Below, in pieces: positions 6,801 to 13,752 of a stretch of 13,753 nucleotides of DNA. The first letter of the stretch is position 1, and each line of letters begins with the position of its first letter. Source of the DNA: JBKHJA01 sp046538375. GTDB taxonomy: Bacteria; Acidobacteriota; Aminicenantia; Aminicenantales; Aminicenantaceae. The stretch lies in NCBI GenBank assembly GCA_046538375.1, contig JBKHJA010000074.1:1-13753 (forward strand), in the 5' to 3' direction. The notes under the pieces are model-generated. The model was not told the DNA's origin, made no database searches, and saw nothing but the letters and a program-made list of their open reading frames with translations. Both the position numbers and the translations under genes were made by a program.

Positions 6801-7049
6801 TATAAATATTTGGTTCTTCAGACATTTCAGTGGGTAACAAAGTTAGATAAAATGACTACGAAAGGAATGGAAATCAGGGACATGTACCGGAAATTCGGGA
6901 CATGTACCGATTTTACCAAAATCGGTAACGTGTCCCATGAATTTCCGGTACATGTCCCGAATTTCCGGTGAATTTCCGGTAACGTGTCCCTTGATTTCCA
7001 TCTGCTGTCCTGGTACCCACTGAAAAGTCGGATGAACCAAATATTTATA
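6801..7049. mobile_element. MITE-like nested palindromic element A
   Basis: This is a 249-bp element with 38-bp terminal inverted repeats (6801-6838 and 7012-7049, 34 of 38 matching). The ends begin TATAAATATTTGGTTC on both sides with no mismatch in the first 16. Inside is a second palindrome (about 6869-6999). It is built from units GGGACATGTACCGGAAATTC (6877-6896) and GGGACATGTACCGATTTT (6897-6914), mirrored by TGTCCC-ending units at 6936, 6958 and 6990. The right arm has one extra unit, so copy number differs between arms. The short frames that cross it (about 76-81 codons) only read through the repeats and are not genes. A possible ATCA flank (6796-6799, 7050-7053) is too short to call a target duplication. 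It lies between the rhomboid gene and the ribosomal-operon promoter. Confidence 0.7.
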
Positions 7050-7101
7050 ATCATCACTATTTTGGGAATACTTCGCAGAGCTTAGCAAGAAGAGGGAAGA
7101 C

Positions 7102-7773
7102 TCAATGTGTCCACACTTTGGGTTTTTTCTTGGAATAGACTTTGATCAATCCTACGCCGATCAAAAAACCCCCGATATGGGCAAACCAGGCCACTCCTCC
7201 TCCCAACCCGATATTCAGCAGTTGGGCTAAAAACCACAACCCAAGGATGACAGCGGCTGGTATGGGAATAATCCGGATGAAAAAAAACAAGAACACAAAT
7301 GTCAAAACTCTAGCTCCTGGATACAAAATCAAATAGGCTCCCAACACTCCGGCTATGGCTCCGCTGGCTCCCACCATGGGGACTTGAGAATTGGGGTTGA
7401 AAATAATATGGGCCAAACTCGCTCCCAGGCCTGAAAGAAGATAGAAAAAAATAAAGCGGAAAGATCCCAGGAAATCTTCGATATTGTTGCCGAATATCCA
7501 TAAATAGAGCATGTTCCCGAAAAGATGAAAGAATCCGCCATGAAGGAACATGGCTGTTATCAGAGTTAAAGGGGGAGCAATGCGGGGAAAAAAGGGAAGG
7601 GTTTTAAAATGGGTGATCTCATAGGGAATGGCTCCCATTTTGTAAACATAGTGCTGCAATCCCTGGGGAGAAAAAATCTGGTAGAAAAAAATCAGGATAT
7701 TCAGACAGATTAGAAAGACAGTCACATAAGGAAATCGATAGGTGGGATTGTCATCTTTAAGGGGGATGAACAT
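7102..7773 (-). CDS. Rhomboid-family intramembrane serine protease
   Basis: The product is 223 residues with six or seven hydrophobic segments. Rhomboids cleave substrates inside the inner membrane with a Ser-His dyad. The active-site motif is G-A-S-G-A with Ser137, and the paired histidine is His199 in A-H-I-G-G-F. The L1/helix-2 signature F-L-H-G-G-F-F-H-L-F-G-N-M-L-Y-L-W-I-F-G reads His78, His83 and Asn87, the last being the oxyanion residue, so all catalytic positions are intact. The C-terminal tail is short and basic with no extra domain. The ATG at 7773 has no clear ribosome binding site. It follows the TPR lipoprotein gene by 55 nt on the same strand and may share its transcript. Its substrate cannot be inferred from the neighbours. 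Confidence 0.92.
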   Translation of the reverse strand: MFIPLKDDNPTYRFPYVTVFLICLNILIFFYQIFSPQGLQHYVYKMGAIPYEITHFKTLPFFPRIAPPLTLITAMFLHGGFFHLFGNMLYLWIFGNNIEDFLGSFRFIFFYLLSGLGASLAHIIFNPNSQVPMVGASGAIAGVLGAYLILYPGARVLTFVFLFFFIRIIPIPAAVILGLWFLAQLLNIGLGGGVAWFAHIGGFLIGVGLIKVYSKKKPKVWTH

Positions 7774-7828
7774 TCTGTTTTAGAACGGCAGATGAAATAT
7801 AATCCAGCAGAGAATAATAAGTCTCTGG

Positions 7829-8866
7829 TCACCCTATCTTTTTTAACTCTTCCTCCAGCTTTTTTCTTTCTGCTTCTTTCTTTCTCGCTTCCTTGAATTT
7901 CTCCACGTACATATCTGCTTCTCGATTGTATCTTTCTGCCTTCTGCGGTTCGAGCCTGGCCAGAACACTCTTGTAAAGGACACTGAGCCAGGAATAAGGT
8001 TCGGGATAGGCAGGATCTAACTCATTGGCCTTCAATAAGGCCTTTTCACTTTGATGGCCCAATGCCAAACGTTCCTGGGAAGACAGCCTGGATTGAAGCC
8101 TGTAGGCCTTTGACCAGCGGTTAACTCCCTTGGAAAGCCAAGCTTTGGCATTTTCTGGCTCCAACTGGATGCGTCTATCATGGAAATAGTTGGCCTTGTC
8201 AAATTCAGGAACAGGAGTAATTCCTTCATAAAATTGAGAGATGTAGGCATATCCCTGAGGATTTTCAGGGTCTGTTTCAATCCTTCGCAGGTACATTTCC
8301 TCTGCTTTCTGAAATGGCGTCTTGCCTCCCTGAGCTATTTTTTTTCCTTCCTCTCCTTCTTCACCCTCTTTGGATTCTCCAGCATACCTCTTGTAAAACT
8401 CGGCCACCACATAGTAATTGCTCATGTTGGTCGGTTCCATATCGATGATCTTCAAATACAACTCTTCTGCCTTCTTAAAATCTCTCATCTTATCATACAT
8501 GTCACCCAGAGAATAAATGACATCTTTATCAGTTGGGCTAATTTCATAAGCCTTTTGGAGAGATTCTAAAGCTTCTTGAGCTTTTCTCTTGTTTTCTTCA
8601 GTATCCACTCCTGGTTTGTAAAGACTTTTATAGCTTTCCCCTAAAAACCTGTAGGCTTCTACCAGGTCGGGATTATTGGTCAGTGCTTTCTCGTATTCTT
8701 CTATAGCTTGTCGATAGCGGTTATCACTAAAAAGTGTGTTGGCCTTGTTGAAATGATAATTCGCTTTGAGTCTTTTGACGCTGAGCTTCTGGCAGCTTGC
8801 GGTGATGAAGATGAAAGCGACTGCCAGCATCATCACTGCAAACATATTTATGAATTTTCGTGACAT
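7829..8866 (-). CDS. TPR-repeat lipoprotein
   Basis: The product is 345 residues from the ATG at 8866, which has a full AAGGAGGT 5 nt upstream. An upstream in-frame TTG at 8890 was rejected for lack of a ribosome binding site. The N terminus is a lipoprotein signal: basic Ser-Arg-Lys, a hydrophobic run, then T-A-S-C with Cys25 as the predicted lipidated residue. At least five TPR-like helix pairs follow. Examples are A-N-x-L-F-x-x-x-x-Y-x-x-A-I-E-x-Y-x-x-A-L-x-x-N-P and L-G-D-M-Y-D-K-M-x-x-F-K-K-A-E-x-L-Y. A Glu/Gly/Lys-rich insert lies near residues 166-180. The C terminus is a highly charged probable coiled coil. It would sit in the envelope as a protein-protein scaffold, and no enzymatic role is visible. 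As a lipoprotein it is a plausible LolA client. Confidence 0.85.
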   Translation of the reverse strand: MSRKFINMFAVMMLAVAFIFITASCQKLSVKRLKANYHFNKANTLFSDNRYRQAIEEYEKALTNNPDLVEAYRFLGESYKSLYKPGVDTEENKRKAQEALESLQKAYEISPTDKDVIYSLGDMYDKMRDFKKAEELYLKIIDMEPTNMSNYYVVAEFYKRYAGESKEGEEGEEGKKIAQGGKTPFQKAEEMYLRRIETDPENPQGYAYISQFYEGITPVPEFDKANYFHDRRIQLEPENAKAWLSKGVNRWSKAYRLQSRLSSQERLALGHQSEKALLKANELDPAYPEPYSWLSVLYKSVLARLEPQKAERYNREADMYVEKFKEARKKEAERKKLEEELKKIG

Positions 8867-8909
8867 CACGACCTCCTTTTCATCACGCAAGTCTATTCCT
8901 CAAGAGAAT

Positions 8910-8938
8910 TTTATAATAGAATAAACAGCCAAAGTCAA
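8910..8938 (-). promoter_or_regulatory. Promoter of the TPR lipoprotein gene
   Basis: On the minus strand, TTGACT (8938-8933), 17 nt, TATAAA (8915-8910). It is close to consensus and lies 44 nt before the ATG at 8866. Confidence 0.7.
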
Positions 8939-9013
8939 GAGAAACATAAGATCTGAAGCCGTCTCCACCTCGCCGCGGAAAAAAGTTTTAGGCGACCGCA
9001 AATGATCCTCGCT

Positions 9014-10327
9014 TCAACTCTTTTTCAGAATCAACCTGATAGGAGTTCCCCAGAAATCAAATTTCTCCCTGAGCAGGAGGATAAACAGTTTCTCATAGGC
9101 GCGGGCAAGTGAATCACGGGTGCGAACAAAAAGGATAAAGGTAGGTGGAAGAACGCCAGCCTGGGTCATGTACTTTATCTTCGCTCTTTTTTTACTTCTT
9201 GAAAGAGGAGGATAATTGTGGTTAATCCAGGAGATAAAATGGTTTAAGGCAGATGTTTGTATTCTCTTTGAGCCGCTGTTGTAGACCTGCTCTGCCAAAT
9301 CTAAGATTTTGACCACCCTTTTTCCTGTTAAGGCAGAGACGAATAGAAGGGGGGCATACCGGACAAAATCCAGTCTCCTGAAAATCCTTTCTTTGTGTTC
9401 ATCGGCTGAAAGGGAATTTTTTTCTATCAAATCCCATTTATTCAAGGCTATAAGCAGGGGCTTTCCCGATTGCTGGGCCAAATGGGCAATGGCAGTATCC
9501 TGACGAGTAGGAAACTCCAGAGCATCCAAAACCAGACAGATGACATCGGCTCGGTCTATATCCTTTTTTGCTTTTATAACACTGGCTTTTTCCCTTTTAT
9601 CCCGGGTACGGCTCAGCTTACGGATCCCTGCTGTATCCACCAGAGAGAAAAGTTTATTACTTTTTATAACCAGGGTATCAGTGCTGTCTCTTGTGGTCCC
9701 TGGTATTTCGCTCACAATCAACCGTTCTTTTCCACAGAGTCGATTGATTACAGAAGATTTCCCCACATTGATCCTGCCCACCACAGCTATGTTTAAAGGA
9801 TGGAGATCTTCTTTTTCAGTTGTGGTGGAAGGAATCATTTCCAGAAGTCCGGACTCCAATTCTCCCAAATTCCTTTTATGTTCTGCTGAGATGGCAAAAA
9901 TTCTCTTTTCCCCCAATCGGTAATAATCACCGAGCTTATCTTCCCCGGAGACCGAATCGATCTTGTTGACCACCACCAAGATGGGCTTGTTCAACTTTTT
10001 CAAAAAAAGAAATAATTCTTCCTCAGCAGGCAAAAGCTCCCTTTTCCCGTCGAGGACGAAAAGCAGGATATCAGCTTCTCTGGATGCCTCCTGTGCTTTC
10101 TGCTTAATTTGGGAGGAAAGAGGGTCCTGTTGGGTATCAAAAAATCCTCCTGTGTCCACCAGGATGAACTTCTTATTGTCCAGCAGGCAGAGAGCTGAAA
10201 CCTGGTCTCGGGTCATTCCAGGAAGATTATGGACCAGAGACTTCTTTTCCTTTAACAGACGGTTGAACAGGGTAGATTTTCCCACGTTGGGAAAACCGAT
10301 AATAGCTACTTTTTTTAATCTTTTCAT
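9014..10327 (-). CDS. der: Ribosome-assembly GTPase Der (EngA)
   Basis: Der is an essential double-GTPase that acts in 50S maturation. The 437 residues hold two G domains in tandem and a C-terminal KH-like domain (about 350-437). G domain 1 has G-F-P-N-V-G-K-S (11-18), D-T-G-G (58-61) and N-K-I-D (121-124). G domain 2 has G-R-I-N-V-G-K-S (184-191), D-T-A-G (231-234), N-K-W-D (296-299) and S-A-L-T-G (331-335). The second P-loop has Ile where Pro is usual; the lysine and serine that matter are kept. The ATG at 10327 has no good ribosome binding site, and the sequence just upstream is the hairpin at 10335-10376. No clear promoter of its own was found. The next gene downstream has its own promoter, so der may be monocistronic or depend on readthrough from the gene upstream. 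Confidence 0.96.
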   Translation of the reverse strand: MKRLKKVAIIGFPNVGKSTLFNRLLKEKKSLVHNLPGMTRDQVSALCLLDNKKFILVDTGGFFDTQQDPLSSQIKQKAQEASREADILLFVLDGKRELLPAEEELFLFLKKLNKPILVVVNKIDSVSGEDKLGDYYRLGEKRIFAISAEHKRNLGELESGLLEMIPSTTTEKEDLHPLNIAVVGRINVGKSSVINRLCGKERLIVSEIPGTTRDSTDTLVIKSNKLFSLVDTAGIRKLSRTRDKREKASVIKAKKDIDRADVICLVLDALEFPTRQDTAIAHLAQQSGKPLLIALNKWDLIEKNSLSADEHKERIFRRLDFVRYAPLLFVSALTGKRVVKILDLAEQVYNSGSKRIQTSALNHFISWINHNYPPLSRSKKRAKIKYMTQAGVLPPTFILFVRTRDSLARAYEKLFILLLREKFDFWGTPIRLILKKS

Positions 10328-10334
10328 CGGTATA

Positions 10335-10376
10335 AAAATAGGGACGGTTCTCTTTTTTCAAAAAAGAGACCGCCCC
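10335..10376 (-). terminator. Strong hairpin with T-rich tail between the GerMN gene and der
   Basis: On the minus strand GGGGCGGTCTCTTTTTT (10376-10360) pairs with AAAAAAGAGAACCGTCCC (10358-10341), with one bulge and a very tight loop, followed by TATTTTTA. It sits 14 nt after the GerMN stop, so it can terminate the amidase-GerMN transcript. The arms start with GGGAC, like the cores of the two palindromic elements, so it may instead be a dispersed repeat reused as a terminator. Confidence 0.6.
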
Positions 10377-10390
10377 TTTATTCGGTCCTT

Positions 10391-10969
10391 TTACTCAGCG
10401 ATTAAATCGTATTGGGGGAAGAAGGGATGCACCAGGCTGATATGTCCCCCCAGGGTTTCCCTTTCGCCCCCATCGATCAAAATGAAGACTTTCTTGATAG
10501 ACTTAAAATTATAGGTAAGGGAATTCACGATGGAAAAAACCGTGGCCATCTCAGAAGTAGAGCCAGAAAGATGATTCTGTTCCAGCTCTCTGGAAAAATC
10601 CACATAGGCCACTCCTTCTCCGGTGATATAAAGCTCTCTCAACCTGGTCTCCTCAGGAAAAGGAGAAAGATAGCCGTCTTTAGAGCCCTTGAGCAGTTCT
10701 TCTACTGCCTGTTTGGCCTGCTGGTCTTCTGAACGGTGAGCCCTGATTTCTCTCCTTTCGGTATGAAGAAGAGCATCTTCTTCTGAAGGAAAAAATAGAG
10801 TGATTTTCCTGGTTTCTCCTGGTTTTACAGAGGACAGCTCCGATTCAGGAGGAGTCACCTCAGAAGAAGGTTTTATCTCTTCTCGACCTCCCTTTCTAAA
10901 AAAAAGGACCGCCAGAACCACCAGGATGACCAACAGAACACCAATACTCACCGTCCTCTTTTTATCCAT
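10391..10969 (-). CDS. Membrane-anchored GerMN-domain protein
   Basis: The product is 192 residues: a short basic N terminus, one membrane segment (about 7-24), a Ser/Pro/Glu-rich linker (about 30-52), then a GerMN domain (about 54-188). Typical stretches are I-T-L-F-F-P-x-E-x-x, A-V-E-E-L-L-K-G, G-V-A-Y-V-D-F-S and I-V-N-S-L-T-Y-N-F. GerMN domains are named from the spore germination protein GerM but occur widely in non-sporulating bacteria, where they are linked to cell-wall or envelope functions. The gene follows the amidase stop by 9 nt, with AGGTG as ribosome binding site at that junction, so the two are co-transcribed and likely act together at peptidoglycan. There is no evidence of sporulation here. 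A catalytic role is not apparent. Confidence 0.82.
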   Translation of the reverse strand: MDKKRTVSIGVLLVILVVLAVLFFRKGGREEIKPSSEVTPPESELSSVKPGETRKITLFFPSEEDALLHTERREIRAHRSEDQQAKQAVEELLKGSKDGYLSPFPEETRLRELYITGEGVAYVDFSRELEQNHLSGSTSEMATVFSIVNSLTYNFKSIKKVFILIDGGERETLGGHISLVHPFFPQYDLIAE

Positions 10970-10978
10970 GATTCACCT

Positions 10979-12154
10979 TTATTTTTGAGAATTGAGTCTG
11001 AGATAATTGGCCAGACCACGATAAATTGCAAGAGCCACATCGTTCTGGAACTTTTCTGTACCCAGCTTCTTCTCTTCCTCGGGATTGGAGATAAACGCCA
11101 CTTCCACCAGAACCGCCGGACAGGCCACTCCTGTCAATACCTTGAAAGGAGCCTGCTTGATCCCCCGGTTCAAAGTTCCCAGGAGTTGGTTAAGCTCTTT
11201 CTGAACCTGCTCCGCCAATTGGCTGCTCTGTTTAAGATAAGAAGCCTGGGCCATATCCCACAGAATCATTTGGATTTCATCCTGGTTGTCTGGCTCGATT
11301 CCCTCTTCCAACTGGGCCGAGTTGTTCTCCAAGTAAGCCAGCCTTCTTGCCTCCTCATCGGTTGCGTTCAGGCTGAGAAAGAAAGTCTCCGATCCACGGG
11401 CTTCTTTCCGATAAGACCCGTTGGCATGGATACTGATGAAAAGCTCAGCTCGGTTGTTATTGGCCACGGCTGCTCTGTTATCCAGGGAAACATTGACATC
11501 TTTGTCCCTGGTCAGCACCACCCGGAAAGCTAAATTTCTTTCGATGATGGCTTTGAGTTTTAAACCGATATCCAGGGCGATATCCTTCTCCAAAGTGCCC
11601 AATTCCCCCTTGGCACCGCTTTCCAGCCCCCCGTGTCCAGGATCGATAACCACGGTCTTCACTCCCCGCTTCTGCTCCTGTAGGGAGGAAGCCTTGACCC
11701 CCGGTCTCTCCCTGTTCAACTTTTCTCTGGACACAGAACCTTTCTGTTCCGGTTTCTTCTCTTTACCAACAGGAGTGATGTCGATAACCAGTTGGGGGGG
11801 ATCAGGAAGAGTGAAATAATCATAACTGAAATGGCTGTTCTTGATCTGGATGTTCAGCAGGTAATAATCATTTCCCTTTGTCCATCCCATGGAGTTAATG
11901 ACTTTACTCTTAAAATCTCTTCTTCGAACTGTTATGGGCACATGGGATTTGATTCTCACCATAAGGAAGGAAGAACTCTTTTCCAGGTGAGGAGACAGGG
12001 AGTAAGAAGATTGGATGATGAGGCGGCTGAAGTCGGAATAATCCTTAACCGACACTGTGAGATCATTCCGGGTTTGGGGATGGGAAGATGAAACCAGAAC
12101 AAAAAAAACGACTGCCCAACACAGCAGTGAGTGTGCTATTTTTTGCCCGACCAA
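10979..12154 (-). CDS. N-acetylmuramoyl-L-alanine amidase (AMIN + Amidase_3)
   Basis: This is a zinc amidase that cuts the bond between MurNAc and the stem peptide, used in cell separation and wall turnover. The 391 residues comprise a signal peptide (about 4-24), a probable AMIN targeting domain (about 30-130, ending P-D-P-P-Q-L-V-I-D-I), a charged linker (130-165) and Amidase_3 (166-388). Zinc ligands and catalytic glutamate are present: His174 in D-P-G-H-G-G, Glu189 in L-E-K-D, His243 in S-I-H-A-N, Glu351 in L-V-E-V-A-F-I-S-N. The architecture is that of AmiC-type enzymes. The start is a TTG at 12154, because an in-frame stop lies just upstream and the signal peptide follows directly. The ribosome binding site is weak. 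It begins 32 nt after the tmRNA 3' end with no terminator or promoter visible between them, so readthrough from the tmRNA promoter is possible. Confidence 0.93.
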   Translation of the reverse strand: MVGQKIAHSLLCWAVVFFVLVSSSHPQTRNDLTVSVKDYSDFSRLIIQSSYSLSPHLEKSSSFLMVRIKSHVPITVRRRDFKSKVINSMGWTKGNDYYLLNIQIKNSHFSYDYFTLPDPPQLVIDITPVGKEKKPEQKGSVSREKLNRERPGVKASSLQEQKRGVKTVVIDPGHGGLESGAKGELGTLEKDIALDIGLKLKAIIERNLAFRVVLTRDKDVNVSLDNRAAVANNNRAELFISIHANGSYRKEARGSETFFLSLNATDEEARRLAYLENNSAQLEEGIEPDNQDEIQMILWDMAQASYLKQSSQLAEQVQKELNQLLGTLNRGIKQAPFKVLTGVACPAVLVEVAFISNPEEEKKLGTEKFQNDVALAIYRGLANYLRLNSQK

Positions 12155-12186
12155 TTTATCTCATCTATTATTTTTTTGTGTGCAGA

Positions 12187-12534
12187 TGGTGGAGGCGGCG
12201 GGAATCGAACCCGCGTCCGAAGACCTTCAGCAAGAGGCTTCTACATGCTTATCCTCTTTCTTCATCTCGCCCTGAAGCACCGCAAGAGGAAAGTTACTCC
12301 AGAACCAGCCCCGATCAAGTTTCGCTTGCCAGGCTCAGGACGAACCCGGCTCGCTATCCTGCTCAACGACGCCTCTCAAGCGCCGCAGGAAAGCGCCAGA
12401 GAAACGGCATACCTAATCTTTAGGCAGCAACAGGCAGAGTTTCTGCACTTCTGTGGGTCCACCTTTTTACGAGGTGGTGGGGCCTCGACATGCCACCTCT
12501 GCATCATTGTCTCCGTCGAATCCTGTTCGCCCCC
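12187..12534 (-). ncRNA. ssrA: tmRNA (transfer-messenger RNA)
   Basis: tmRNA rescues stalled ribosomes by acting as alanyl-tRNA and then as mRNA for a degradation tag. The 5' end GGGGGCG (12534-12528) pairs with CGCCTCC (12197-12191), allowing one G-U, followed by discriminator A and an encoded CCA (12189-12187). Near the 5' end is the conserved A-G-G-A-T-T-C-G-A-C, and near the 3' end the T-arm G-C-G-G-G-T-T-C-G-A-T-T-C-C-C-G-C. Pseudoknot 1 is visible upstream of the tag: CGAGG/CCTCG and CCACC/GGTGG around a TAAAAA linker. The total of 348 nt is typical of the one-piece form. SmpB, its protein partner, is not in the window. Confidence 0.97.
12420..12446 (-). other. tmRNA tag-peptide reading frame
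   Basis: The resume codon GCA lies 12 nt after pseudoknot 1, against 11 in E. coli. The frame encodes AETLPVAA and ends at TAA. The C-terminal V-A-A fits the degradation signal read by ClpXP-type proteases. The stop codon falls in a small stem CCTAA/TTAGG. At eight encoded residues it is a short tag. Confidence 0.8.
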
Positions 12535-12543
12535 ACATATCGA

Positions 12544-12573
12544 ATTATATTTTATTGACCCAAACTTTGTCAA
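12544..12573 (-). promoter_or_regulatory. Consensus sigma-70 promoter of the tmRNA gene
   Basis: On the minus strand, TTGACA (12573-12568), 18 nt, TATAAT (12549-12544). Both hexamers are perfect. Transcription would begin about 12535-12537, practically at the mature tmRNA 5' end, so little or no 5' processing would be needed. Confidence 0.88.
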
Positions 12574-12628
12574 TGGCAGTATAAACATCCTTATGGAGCC
12601 TCCCCTTAGGGAAAAGAAGGTGGCGGGA

Positions 12629-13611
12629 CTATTTAAAGGTCAGGTTAATAGATTCCACACTCAAGGCTTCTTTTTCGAATTCCCTTAGTTCCGTTTCTTT
12701 AAAAACGTCCTTTTCAATAATATCTACAAATACAACATAGATTCTTGAAAATTCTTTCCCTGGCATTCTTCTCAAAATTCTACCCATTCTCTGAATCCAC
12801 TGCCTTACGCTACTTGTTCCAGCAACTATAACACCTGTATTTGATTCTGGTACATCAAAGCCTTCGTCAAGGGCTCGGCATGAAACAAGAATGTTAATAC
12901 TTCCCTTTCTGTAATTGGAGATATTATCCAGCCTTTGATCAATGTGTAAATTATCTTTCCTAAATTCGGAACGATTTTCTCTTCAAAGCCAAGATCCCCG
13001 TATCTCTCTGGAGTAGCAGAAAGACCAAGCGTATAAGAGTATTTCACTTGAAAGATTTTTGCATTTTCTTTGCTGCCGTAGCGATGGCATTCATCGGCAA
13101 TTAGAAACGTGTCATTACCGGAAAGGCAGTTCTGATAATGTTCTGTAATATAATCCCTGGCTGAATTTACAACATAAAGGAAAATGGCCTTGCTATCCAG
13201 TTCTTCTTTTTTCTGCCCATAAAAAATTCCGATATTTTCTCTTGGTATGTTTAATATATCCGTCAGGCCAACAAGCCACTGGTCAAGAAGTGCAGAGGTA
13301 GGGACGATGATTATTGTCTTGAAGCCACCGTCTTTGTAAGCGGCGGAATTATAAAGGCCTGAGATTATGGAGAATGCAAAGACAGTTTTCCCTGCTCCTG
13401 TTACTACTTTAACAATTCCCCTTCCATTGTTCTCCCACCAGAGATTTTTTGCATCTTTCTGCCATCTGTAAAGTTCTACACTGAGTTTATATGGCTCATA
13501 TTGAACAGTCTCGGTAAGATAATTTCGCTTAACCTTCTCGCATACTGGACAATCTATATCCTCACAAGTTTTGTCAAAATCCTTTATTTGAGACAGACGA
13601 TTAACCTGCAT
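12629..13611 (-). pseudogene. SF2 DEAD/DEAH-type helicase, broken by internal deletion and frameshift
   Basis: The first frame (ATG 13611) carries a Q-motif-like L-Y-R-W-Q (47-51), Walker A T-G-A-G-K-T (71-76), motif II D-E-C-H (173-176) and motif III S-A-T-P (198-201). It then drifts after about residue 224 and stops at 12826. A second frame of the same strand continues from about 12985 to a TAG at 12629 and carries motif V S-C-R-A-L-D-E-G-F-D-V-P and motif VI Q-R-M-G-R-I-L-R-R. Only about 46 codons separate motif III from motif V, far less than an intact SF2 helicase needs, so a block between the two RecA lobes is gone as well as the frame. The start has no ribosome binding site and lies inside the inverted repeat at 13605-13617, so the 5' end may also be lost. 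It resembles XPB/ResIII-type helicases, often accessory. A single N-terminal C-P-V-C pair is present. Confidence 0.85.
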
Positions 13612-13752
13612 TATTCATAAATTGAAGGTTTTCCCAGAAGAAGTCATGAATTTAAGGGGAAATCGGGACATGAATCGAATTCTCCTGAATTCGGTATGGT
13701 GTCCCTGATTTCCTTTTTCATGGAAATCAAAAACCTATGTGAATAATGCAGG
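13605..13752. mobile_element. MITE-like palindromic element B
   Basis: Perfect 13-bp inverted repeats CCTGCATTATTCA (13605-13617) and TGAATAATGCAGG (13740-13752) bound a 148-bp imperfect palindrome. The inner core is GGAAATCGGGACATG...GAATTC (13658-13682), a TCCT loop, and GAATTCGG...TGTCCCTGATTTCC (13687-13713). This core matches that of element A (6869-6999), but the outer repeats differ. Left flank CATGAA..AAGG..AAATC is also mirrored at the right. The ends are loosely like IS1380-family ends (CCTAGATT...), which is a memory-based guess. The left repeat includes the apparent start of the helicase pseudogene. The window ends one base later. Confidence 0.6.

Noticed and set aside
6869..6999. 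CRISPR-like array from the repeated GGGACATGTACCG units
   Set aside because: Repeats are inverted as well as direct, nearly abutting, with no regular spacers and no cas genes nearby.
6827..7088. Two small minus-strand frames (76 and 81 codons) inside palindromic element A
   Set aside because: They simply translate the repeat units in two frames, with no ribosome binding site or recognisable domain.
7806..7826. Hairpin CAGAGA/TCTCTG between the TPR and rhomboid genes as a terminator
   Set aside because: The stem is A/T-rich and only 6 bp, and no T-run follows on the minus strand.
8867..8890. TTG start for the TPR lipoprotein
   Set aside because: It would place Asp and Glu residues before the signal peptide and lacks a ribosome binding site, while the ATG at 8866 has a full AAGGAGGT.
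10391..12154. Sporulation locus suggested by the GerMN domain and amidase
   Set aside because: GerMN and AMIN/Amidase_3 proteins are common in non-sporulating diderms, and no other sporulation gene is present.
12057..12688. Overlapping plus-strand reading frames of 72-185 codons across the tmRNA region
   Set aside because: They read antisense through ssrA and its promoter; their composition and lack of ribosome binding sites match no protein family.
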